From CAMAXB01 sp964476565 (lineage in GTDB: Bacteria > Verrucomicrobiota > Verrucomicrobiia > Opitutales > Opitutaceae), in assembly GCA_964476565.1 (NCBI GenBank), contig CAYZBG010000016.1, positions 1-64,000 on the forward strand: DNA of 64,000 nucleotides. The letters run 5' to 3'. The notes under the pieces are model-generated. The model had not been told where the DNA came from and searched no databases. It saw only the letters and a program-made list of their open reading frames with translations. This document shows positions 26,538 through 33,782 of this stretch, in pieces. Numbering within the stretch: the first letter of the stretch is position 1; each line of letters starts with the position of its first letter. Both the position numbers and the translations under genes were made by a program.

Positions 26538-26552
26538 GTTCCATTTTGGAAC
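26538..26552. promoter_or_regulatory. Operator-like palindrome upstream of the XRE gene
   Basis: GTTCCATTTTGGAAC, a perfect 5+5 palindrome with a 5-nt centre; it extends to TGTTCC/GGAACA, 6 bp per arm, at 26537-26553. It sits between the XRE gene and the plus-strand gene at 26564, so it could control both directions. Confidence 0.6.
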
Positions 26553-26563
26553 ATCTGATCGGC

Positions 26564-26860
26564 ATGCTTCCGATCCCAATGCCCTCCCGGTCAGCCTACG
26601 CCATCTTCACCCAAACCCTTTGCGATGGCCTCGTGCCGGCGTGGCATGACGAAAGCAACCTTCCCGTCACGTACCCCACGGAGCTCGAAGCTCAGCGTGA
26701 GATCGCCGAAGACCTCATGGAGCAGCTCCGGCAGTTCCTTGATGGATCGAGGGAATTCGACGACGCGATCACGACCGAAGATTTTATTCTCGCCGTTCAA
26801 GTCTGGCCAGACGGCCGAATCTCGACCGAAGACGGCCGCACCTTCGGGAAACGCGAATGA
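26564..26860 (+). CDS. Small conserved-looking hypothetical protein
   Basis: About 98 residues from ATG 26564 (ATG 26579 also possible). An upstream start at 26492 would overlap the XRE gene and its operators, so it was not used. Composition is balanced and soluble, with a strand-like SAYAIFTQTLCDGLVPAWHD segment, an acidic LEAQREIAEDLMEQLRQFL helix, and a VQVWPDGRISTEDGRTFG tail. It resembles small hypothetical proteins found singly in related genomes. No function is recognised. It is divergent from the XRE/SRA-HNH pair and shares its operator region. Confidence 0.6.
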   Translation: MLPIPMPSRSAYAIFTQTLCDGLVPAWHDESNLPVTYPTELEAQREIAEDLMEQLRQFLDGSREFDDAITTEDFILAVQVWPDGRISTEDGRTFGKRE

Positions 26861-26863
26861 GGT

Positions 26864-27005
26864 CCAGACGGAGGAGCAGGGCCGCGTGGACCTCGCGCAC
26901 GATGGCTTTGGCGGCTGCAGGCTTCAGGCCAAAACAGGGCGCGGCCACCAGGGCCGTCTCTATGCTGGAGTCGCTATTGTTCTCGGAGATGGACGTCTTG
27001 GGCAT
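26864..27005 (-). pseudogene. Possible HipA C-terminal remnant
   Basis: About 45 codons (SSIETALVAAPCFGLKPAAAKAIVREVHAA, split here as SSIETALVAAPCFG and LKPAAAKAIVREVHAA) resemble the C-terminal helix pair of HipA-type kinases. An in-frame stop lies just upstream of the first Met, and the remainder runs into Arg/Leu-rich low complexity. It is read as a fragment of a lost toxin-antitoxin gene at the edge of the defence island. The match is short and may be coincidental. Confidence 0.35.
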
Positions 27006-27283
27006 CCGTCAGCGTCAGCCCCGGTGCCCTCTTGACGTAAGCTAAAGAGGATCTGGCGAGAGGCATGATGGCCCGCGAACGGGGTCGGCTCGAACCCTGT
27101 TGGTTGAGATCGAGAGCTGGACACGAGCCATGCGTCTCGGACGCGGGCGGACGCACACCACGCGCGGAGGGACCCGCGCGTCCACCTCAGGTCGGACAGT
27201 GGGGCATCCGTCCCTGGGCGCGGAGGGGACAGGCGGCGGAGGTCAGCCGCCGCGACAGCGGAGGCCGGATCCGGCGGAAGGGT
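27006..27283. other. Intergenic region at the right border of the defence island
   Basis: No supported gene. It contains GGCTCGAACCC (27087-27097), which superficially recalls a tRNA T-arm but cannot form the required stem. The DNA becomes strongly GC-rich again towards 27284. Confidence 0.35.
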
Positions 27284-28885
27284 TCACAGGCCCGGGCGCA
27301 GGAAGGGGGCGACCGGGTTTTGCGGGAGGGCGCGCAGGCCCTCGACCACGACGGCGGCGTTGAGCATGGCGCCGTCCCAGTTGGTGTGCACGGTGCGGTC
27401 GGCGAACAACGCGAGCACGTCGTCCTCGCCCAATGCATCGTAACGCGCGGCGATGCGTTCGTGCAGGTCGATGAACGCCACCCCTTCGGACTCGGCGACG
27501 CTGCGCGCCCAGGTGTCGTGGCGGTCGGGCGTGCGCGTGATGCGTCCGTCCGTCCAGCGGTTGCGCGGGACGAGCGAGCAGATCACGGGCGTGGCGCCGC
27601 GTTCGCGGATCTCGGCCACGAAGAGGCGCAGGTACGCACCGAAGGTGCGCACCGTTTCCTTGCCGGCAGGCGTGTCACGCTCCTCGGTCTGCTCGCCGAT
27701 GCCGGGGAGCGCGCCGCGCTCGCCGTTGTCGTTGTGGCCAAACTGCAGGATGACGACGTCGCCCGGCTTGAGCAGCGGCAGGATTTCCGGCCAGTGCTGG
27801 TTGCGGAAGGTGCGCGCCCCCGTGCCGCCGACGGCGCGGTTCACCACGTTGGCGCGCGCCGGGTACACGTAGGCCTCGAAGGGATCGCCCCAACCGAACT
27901 GGCCGTCGTAGCCGTTGCCGCGGCCGTTGCGCACGGTGGAATCGCCGATGAGGAAGACCGTGGGCAGGGCGGGGTCGGCGGCCTCGGGCAGGTTGAGCCA
28001 GCGGCGAAACGCCGCCGGGGGCGCGCCGCGCTCGGGCGGCTGACGCGGGGCGGACACCATCGAGGGCGGCGCGGTCGGTACCGAGCGGCCCTCGAGCGAG
28101 AGCAGGCGGATGAGCGCCTGTTCACGCAGGCCCTTGAGCCCGCTCACGGCGAGGAAGGCGTTGAGGCGCGCGCCGTCTTCGCCGGTGTGCACGTGGTCGC
28201 GCGGGAAGAACGCGTTGACCGCAGCATGTCCGAGCTTGTCGTAGTGGTCGGCAATGAGGGTCGTGTGGTCGATGAACGGCACCTGCTCGGCGGCGGCGAC
28301 TTCGCGCGTCCAACGGGCATAGTCGCCCGAGCCGCGCTCGACGCGGCCGTCCTGCCAGTAGTTGCGCACCGTCAGCGACATCAGGATCGGCGTGGCGCCC
28401 TTCGCCCGCGTCTCGGCGATCATCGTGCGCAGGTAGGCGCCGAAGGTGAGCACGGTTTCCTTCGCCTGGGTCGTCGGGTGCACGATCTCGCGGGTCTCGT
28501 CGCCGATCCCCGGCAGCGAGCCGCGCGCCGGCGGCGTGTCGATCGGACCACCGTCGTTGTGTCCGAACTGGATGAGCACGAAATCGCCCGGCTTGAGCTC
28601 GGCGGCAAGGCGGGCCCAACGACCTTCGGAGACAAAGGTGCGGCTGCTGCGTCCCCCGATGGCGCGATTGGCCATCGTGACGCGCGCCGGGTCAAAGTAG
28701 TCGGCGAAGGCCTTGCCCCACCCGACCGCGACGGGATTGCCCGGCTGCGCGGTCGAGTCGCCGGCGATGAAGAGCGTGGGCTTCGGCGGCGTCGGATCGA
28801 GGGCAGGCGCCTCCTGCGCGGCCAGCGCCGCGGCGGCGCCGACCCACGTGACGGCAACGGTGAGAAAACGGACGAGGGGAAACAT
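27284..28885 (-). CDS. Exported tandem SGNH/GDSL esterase (rhamnogalacturonan acetylesterase-like)
   Basis: A 533-residue protein from ATG 28885. A signal peptide is followed by two complete SGNH-hydrolase domains of the rhamnogalacturonan-acetylesterase (CE12) type. Domain 1 (about 35-275) has IAGDSTAQ, GGRSSRTF, FGHNDGG and DHVHTGEDGA. Domain 2 (about 305-530) has LIGDSTVRNG, GGTGARTF, FGHNDNG and DRTVHTNWDGA. Both keep the catalytic Ser, Gly, Asn and Asp/His blocks, so both should be active. The likely reaction is removal of acetyl groups from pectin backbone or a similar polymer outside the cytoplasm. It stands alone on the minus strand after the defence island. Confidence 0.9.
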   Translation of the reverse strand: MFPLVRFLTVAVTWVGAAAALAAQEAPALDPTPPKPTLFIAGDSTAQPGNPVAVGWGKAFADYFDPARVTMANRAIGGRSSRTFVSEGRWARLAAELKPGDFVLIQFGHNDGGPIDTPPARGSLPGIGDETREIVHPTTQAKETVLTFGAYLRTMIAETRAKGATPILMSLTVRNYWQDGRVERGSGDYARWTREVAAAEQVPFIDHTTLIADHYDKLGHAAVNAFFPRDHVHTGEDGARLNAFLAVSGLKGLREQALIRLLSLEGRSVPTAPPSMVSAPRQPPERGAPPAAFRRWLNLPEAADPALPTVFLIGDSTVRNGRGNGYDGQFGWGDPFEAYVYPARANVVNRAVGGTGARTFRNQHWPEILPLLKPGDVVILQFGHNDNGERGALPGIGEQTEERDTPAGKETVRTFGAYLRLFVAEIRERGATPVICSLVPRNRWTDGRITRTPDRHDTWARSVAESEGVAFIDLHERIAARYDALGEDDVLALFADRTVHTNWDGAMLNAAVVVEGLRALPQNPVAPFLRPGL

Positions 28886-29048
28886 GGGGGAGAGGTGCGC
28901 GGAAGCAGCGCCAAGGAACATACTAAAAAGCTAGCATGATCGCACCGTTCATGCGCGTCCCGGGGGGTCTGACAGTCCAGAGGAATTTCGCCATCCTCTC
29001 GTCGCTTCAGATACTTCAATACGGACCTCTTCGGAACCGAATGCGACG

Positions 29049-30644
29049 TCACCGCCGACGTCCGACAATCAAAAGGGCATTGGACGGCACCGCTTCGCCG
29101 TTGAGGATCCGCGGCTCAAAAAGCGAACGGAGGGCGATCTCCTGAACGGCGGGACCGAGCTCCTCAGGCTGAGCATCCAGAATGTGCGCCCGTTCCGCGC
29201 GCCCGGCTGCATCGAGGACCAAAATCAGCAACACTTTCGCCCCGGCGGGAAACGAATCTCCGTTGGGCCGCTTTGGTACGGGCAGTTTGCCGACAGGTTT
29301 AGCCATCTGAAGCTCTACTGAATCGGCGGCCACCTGACCTCCAAGTTGGGCCGCACGCCCCATCGCGAAGGCCATGACGCCGTCCACCCCCGTCAACGCC
29401 TCTTCGCGAATGTTGAAATACACGGGAACCTGCAGCCGCGTATTGACCAACCGCCCGTCGCGACGACCGGGATGGAAGCGCCATTGGCTGACGGCTTCGA
29501 TGGCTCGTTCACTGAAAAGTGGATGCGTGGATGACACCACTGCTGGCTCGGCCACCAGTCCCTTGGTTGTGACGACGAACGACACGGTCACTTCGCCCTC
29601 AGTCTCCGTCAGGCGCATCGTCGCCGGATACACCGGGCGGACCATGCGATACGGTACCGGCGGACGCGTGGGCTCATCGCCTGCTTTCTCCGCGGCACGT
29701 TGCAAGAAACGTTCGTCCATCGGCACGCTCAACACGTAGCGAGCGGCATCGACCAGGGGCCGCCCCGCAGCCGCGAATTCAAGAACCTCGGTAGCACGAG
29801 CGTTTCCCCGTTGAGACGACAAACGGAGCCATGCTTCGGCGGTTTCCGGCGATGCCCCGCCTGGATGGAGGAGATGACTGAGTGCCAGCATGTAAGGCGC
29901 CTCGGCGTCGCCGCATTCCGTGGCCAACTCCAACCATCGCCGGCCTGTGGTCACATTAAAGTCGGTTGAGGACGGCACGAAAAAAGAACGTGCCATGGCC
30001 CGCATTGCCGCCAGGTACTCCTGTTCGGCCGACAGTTTGTACCAATCCCGAGCCAGAGCCAGATCGGACATCAGACCCATCCTGCGCAGCGCCTCCGCCG
30101 TGCGTCCCAATTGAAGTTGCGCCGAGGGGTCGTTCAAACGCGCCGCGCGCTCGATCCACCTTAAGCCTTCGGCAGGATCATCCGGAACGCCGAAGCCCAT
30201 GAAGTAGACACTGGAAAGAATCCGCTGCGCCGGAACATAGTCCGATTCTGCCGCCGCGCGAAGCTCGCGTAGAAACGCCGCCCGGTCCACCGGACCACCC
30301 CAGCCCTCCAGATGACAGATCGCAAGGCGAAGGCGGGCATCATCGAGGCCGCGGTCGACGGCGGACTGATAAAGAATGCGCGCCCGCATGTAGTCCTGCG
30401 TCACGCCATCGCCCGTCTCGTGGAGGTACCCAAGGCGCAGCATCGCAAACGCGTCGCCCTCCTGCTCTGCAGCAGCACGATATAAGGCCGCGGCTGCGGT
30501 GGCGTCGCGAGGTACCGTCGCGCCTTCATCCAAGACGAACGCTCGCTCAAGCAGCGTCTCGGCCACTGCCGCTGTCCGTCCAGCCAACCCACTCAACAGA
30601 CACGCCACGCTAACGCGCAGAACCTGCAATTGGTACAGAGGCAT
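29049..30644 (-). CDS. Exported Sel1-repeat protein with C-terminal TonB domains
   Basis: A 531-residue protein starting at ATG 30644, supported by a GGAG 6 nt upstream (30651-30654) and a signal peptide (LQVLRVSVACLLSGLAGRTAAVAE). Residues about 35-300 are Sel1/TPR-like repeats (AALYRAAAEQEGDAFAMLRL, YLHETGDGVTQD, SVYFMGFGVPDDPAEGLRW). A TonB-C domain follows at about 335-425 (PVYPATMRLTETEGEVTVSF, then EAVSQWRFHPGR), and a second TonB-C-like unit ends the protein (VLLILVLDAAGRAERAHIL onward). Ordinary TonB has an N-terminal membrane anchor and Pro-rich linker; neither is evident here. It may be a periplasmic adaptor. It is divergent from the hydrolase at 30888. Confidence 0.82.
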   Translation of the reverse strand: MPLYQLQVLRVSVACLLSGLAGRTAAVAETLLERAFVLDEGATVPRDATAAAALYRAAAEQEGDAFAMLRLGYLHETGDGVTQDYMRARILYQSAVDRGLDDARLRLAICHLEGWGGPVDRAAFLRELRAAAESDYVPAQRILSSVYFMGFGVPDDPAEGLRWIERAARLNDPSAQLQLGRTAEALRRMGLMSDLALARDWYKLSAEQEYLAAMRAMARSFFVPSSTDFNVTTGRRWLELATECGDAEAPYMLALSHLLHPGGASPETAEAWLRLSSQRGNARATEVLEFAAAGRPLVDAARYVLSVPMDERFLQRAAEKAGDEPTRPPVPYRMVRPVYPATMRLTETEGEVTVSFVVTTKGLVAEPAVVSSTHPLFSERAIEAVSQWRFHPGRRDGRLVNTRLQVPVYFNIREEALTGVDGVMAFAMGRAAQLGGQVAADSVELQMAKPVGKLPVPKRPNGDSFPAGAKVLLILVLDAAGRAERAHILDAQPEELGPAVQEIALRSLFEPRILNGEAVPSNALLIVGRRR

Positions 30645-30887
30645 ACAGTACTCCAGATTCAAATGATTCGCCGATTGCACTCAACTGGTTTCCAGAAAAC
30701 TGAGCCTCCCCCACCCACCAGCAGCTGCGCCCGGTTTCGACGCCGCAACTGCCAGCCTCGAATCCGTTGATCGGCAGGGCCGCCGTTCATTTGCCAAGAA
30801 CCACGCCGACCGAACGCCCTTCAGTTGCAATTCCTGCGAGGTCGCGTCTTGCTCTCCCGCACTCACCCCCTCCCCGCTCCGCGCACC

Positions 30888-31892
30888 ATGAAACTTCCCC
30901 TGCTCCGCAAGCTCACCCGTATCTTCATGGTCCTCCTGGCGCTTGCGCTGGTCGTCCTGCTTTCCTTCCGGATCAGCCCGTGGCCGGGCGCTCTGCTCAT
31001 CCGCTTCCTCTTCGACAAGGGCGGCGTCGCGGCGAATGCGGCGCTGGCCAAACACGTTCCGCCCGGGCACGTGGAGCGGCTGGACCTCGTTTACGACCCC
31101 AACGACCCCGACGCGAAGCTGGATCTCTTCCTCCCGCCGGCGGAGGGCCGCGCCGGTCCGCCGGCCGTCACGGTCATCTGGATACACGGCGGCGCCTACA
31201 TCTCGGGGGCCAAGGAGCAGATCGCCAACTACGCCCGCGTGCTCGCGGGCCGCGGTTTCGCCGTCGTGGGCATCGACTACTCGATCGCCCCGGGCGCGCG
31301 TTATCCCGTGCCGTTGCACCAGGCCAACGCGGCTCTGGGCTACCTGCGCGCGCAGGCCGCGGAGCTCGGGATCGACGGATCTCGCCTCGTCCTCGCCGGC
31401 GACTCGGCCGGAGCCCACCTCTCCGCGCAGCTCGCAAACGCGATTCGCGTGCCCGCCTACGCCAAGCAGGTCGGGATCGAACCCTCGGTGCCCGCGCAAA
31501 GCCTCGTGGGCGTCGCGCTGTTCTGCGGTCCGTACGGCATCGACGGGATGGACCTCAGCGGCGACTTTGGCGGGTTCATGCGCACGGTGCTGTGGGCCTA
31601 CCTCGGCACGAAGGAGTTTGCGGACGACCCCCGGATCGACGCCTTCAACGTGGCGCGGCACGTCACCAACGCCTTCCCGCCGGCCTTCATCTCCGTCGGC
31701 AACATCGACCCGCTCGCGCCGCAGTCCTACGCCCTCGCCGAGGCCTTGAAGGCGCGGGGCGCCAAGGTGGACACGCTGTTCTTCCCGGCCGACCACGCGC
31801 CCGCCCTGAACCACGAGTACCAGTTCAATCTCGACACCGACGCCGGAAAACTCGCGCTGGAACGCCTAGTGGCGTTCCTCAAGGGACGGTAG
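30888..31892 (+). CDS. HSL-type alpha/beta hydrolase (lipase/esterase) with N-terminal anchor
   Basis: A 334-residue protein from ATG 30888. An N-terminal hydrophobic segment (FMVLLALALVVLLSF, about 13-27) is probably a membrane anchor or uncleaved signal. The catalytic domain has the oxyanion motif IHGGAY (HGG 100-102), nucleophile GDSAGA (Ser173), the acid in GNIDPLAP and the base in DHAPALNHEY. This is the hormone-sensitive-lipase/carboxylesterase group (alpha/beta-hydrolase fold-3). The substrate is unknown; small esters are likely. It converges on the GH16 gene with only 3 nt between stop codons. Confidence 0.9.
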   Translation: MKLPLLRKLTRIFMVLLALALVVLLSFRISPWPGALLIRFLFDKGGVAANAALAKHVPPGHVERLDLVYDPNDPDAKLDLFLPPAEGRAGPPAVTVIWIHGGAYISGAKEQIANYARVLAGRGFAVVGIDYSIAPGARYPVPLHQANAALGYLRAQAAELGIDGSRLVLAGDSAGAHLSAQLANAIRVPAYAKQVGIEPSVPAQSLVGVALFCGPYGIDGMDLSGDFGGFMRTVLWAYLGTKEFADDPRIDAFNVARHVTNAFPPAFISVGNIDPLAPQSYALAEALKARGAKVDTLFFPADHAPALNHEYQFNLDTDAGKLALERLVAFLKGR

Positions 31893-31895
31893 GCG

Positions 31896-33755
31896 TCACC
31901 GCCCGGCCCCGAACTGATCCAGGCGGGCAGCACCGCCGTAAACCCGCAGGCCGGCCGCTCCACCGTGCAGGGTTGACGTCGTATCCACCCGGTGGATAAA
32001 CTCACGACCGTCGACGAATCCACGCAGCCGCACGCCTCCGGTGATGAAATCGTCCAGGAAGAGCATCAGGTCGCAGCCGCCGGCCAGATCGATTTCCGGC
32101 GGGAGGATCACAGCGCTGCCCGGCAGGATCTGCCAGGCGCCATTGAATCGTTTGGCCAGGGCGAGTTCGCGCGTAGCCGGGGCAACGCGCAGCAGGTAGC
32201 CATCGCCCGACGCCTGACGCCGGCCCATGACGCCGAGCGACGTCGCACCGTCGGCGAAGATGCGCGCGCGGACGAACAGGACGTCATCGTTGGTCGTGAG
32301 GGCGACATCGTTGCGATGCAACACGCCTTCGGCCGTCCCGCCAAAGACCGCCTGTCCGCCGACCACGCTCCAGTCGGACGTCCCGCCTGACCAGCCCGTC
32401 GCTAGGGCACTGCCGGAGAAGGCATCGTAGGCCAAATCGTAGGGACGAAACGCCACCGGGCCAGCCCGTGTCGGCTGCATCGGCGCCGCCGAAGCGGTCA
32501 GGCTGACGCCCTGACCGACCCCGGGCGTGAACGTGTGGAAGCCGAGGGGCACCCACTGGCTGCCGCCGTAAACCTGGTCCACCGCCCGCGTGGTGGAGAC
32601 ACCGCCGTCACTCGTCACGGCGAAGGTTACAAACCGCCGTTCGTCGACCACCCCGTCGCTGAGGTCGTCGTCCACTGTCCAGTCCGGGGAGACGAGGTTG
32701 AGGGCAAAGTGGGTCGGATTGAAGGCGAAGACCTCGTAGCCGCCCGGCGGCAGGGATGGAGGAAAGGCCCATTGCGCGACCGCCCCGGGCTGGAAGGTGA
32801 CCTGTACGCCGGAACCGGAACCGGCAATGCCGACATCGTTGTGAATGATCGGGCTCGGGATCCAGCCCGCACCGACGGCAGGGCTGACCACCTCGACCGG
32901 CCGCGGAGCCGTCGCGCCGTAGTCTTTGGACCAATACCGGAAACGGTCGACATAGTAGAGCGAACCGTCCTCGACACCCCCAACGCCGGTCCCGAGGCGG
33001 ATGTTGATCGCAAGGTTGGTGAGCCAGAGATTGGTCTCGCTCATCGGCCCGGCGTAACGCGTCCGGCGCACCTCCACGCCGTCGACGTACCAGATGACCT
33101 CATCGGGCTTCCATTCCCAAGCGTAGGTGTGCCACGCCGTGGTATCGTTGCCGGAGGGCAGGAGGTGATAATGGTTGGAGCGTCGCTGGGCGGGATCCCG
33201 CTCGAGACCGTAGGCGAAGCTGCCCACGCGCTCTCGGTCTTGGTCGATGGATCGGGGATGAATGTACAGGTTGAAGGCGACCTCCGTGGGCTTGATCGTA
33301 TCGACCTCGAAGCCGTCGATCTCGTTGCCGCCGCGCGCTACTCCCAGCGGCACGTTGGTTTGATATGACCAGAAAGAGCAGTGCCAGCCCTTCTTATTCG
33401 GGAGGCGGGCCTGCACTTCGTAGTAGCCATAGCCAAAGGTCTGTTTGCTGATGATGCCGGCCGAGACGTAGGGATAGCCTTGGTTTGTGTCCGGTTCGAC
33501 TACGCGACCCTCGAGCAGCAAGCAAAGGCGTCCATCCACCAGCACACCAGTCGGAACCGACGTACGATGGGTGGTGAGGCGCGTACGTTCCGCGCGGAGA
33601 CGCCAGCGGGTTGAGTCGAGCGACGGTCCGTCGAAGGTCTCCTCGAAGGCGAGGTGGAAGCCGGATTCCGTCGTCGGGACGCCCGGCAGCCGGCCGGTGC
33701 CCGCGGTCAGCGCCGTCAGCAGCGCGAGGGAACGGAGCAAATGAGACGTGGTCAT
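31896..33755 (-). CDS. Exported GH16-family glycoside hydrolase with C-terminal accessory domains
   Basis: A 619-residue protein with a signal peptide (about 1-26). The GH16 jelly-roll covers about 35-285: FEETFDGPSLDSTRW, FGYGYYEVQARLP, the catalytic motif NEIDGFEV (nucleophile E145, D147, acid/base E150), WHTYAWEWKPDEVIWYVDG. GH16 enzymes cut beta-1,3/1,4-glucans, agarose, porphyran, carrageenan or related polymers; the subfamily cannot be fixed here. Residues about 300-619 hold two beta-rich accessory regions, ending in a concanavalin-like domain (VLFVRARIFADGATSLGVMG, GGVRLRGFVDGREF). The next gene upstream (33783-35663) is a paralogue. It is downstream of the TonB receptor region. Confidence 0.93.
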   Translation of the reverse strand: MTTSHLLRSLALLTALTAGTGRLPGVPTTESGFHLAFEETFDGPSLDSTRWRLRAERTRLTTHRTSVPTGVLVDGRLCLLLEGRVVEPDTNQGYPYVSAGIISKQTFGYGYYEVQARLPNKKGWHCSFWSYQTNVPLGVARGGNEIDGFEVDTIKPTEVAFNLYIHPRSIDQDRERVGSFAYGLERDPAQRRSNHYHLLPSGNDTTAWHTYAWEWKPDEVIWYVDGVEVRRTRYAGPMSETNLWLTNLAINIRLGTGVGGVEDGSLYYVDRFRYWSKDYGATAPRPVEVVSPAVGAGWIPSPIIHNDVGIAGSGSGVQVTFQPGAVAQWAFPPSLPPGGYEVFAFNPTHFALNLVSPDWTVDDDLSDGVVDERRFVTFAVTSDGGVSTTRAVDQVYGGSQWVPLGFHTFTPGVGQGVSLTASAAPMQPTRAGPVAFRPYDLAYDAFSGSALATGWSGGTSDWSVVGGQAVFGGTAEGVLHRNDVALTTNDDVLFVRARIFADGATSLGVMGRRQASGDGYLLRVAPATRELALAKRFNGAWQILPGSAVILPPEIDLAGGCDLMLFLDDFITGGVRLRGFVDGREFIHRVDTTSTLHGGAAGLRVYGGAARLDQFGAGR

Positions 33756-33782
33756 GGGCGGGAGCGATCGTGGGGTTGAAGT

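Noticed and set aside
27087..27097. tRNA-like GGCTCGAACCC motif
   Set aside because: Flanking bases cannot form a 5-bp T-stem, and no acceptor, anticodon or D arm is visible; a similar motif at 25391-25403 fails in the same way.
27065..28939. 624-codon plus-strand frame
   Set aside because: Antisense to the double GDSL esterase, whose catalytic motifs are complete on the other strand.
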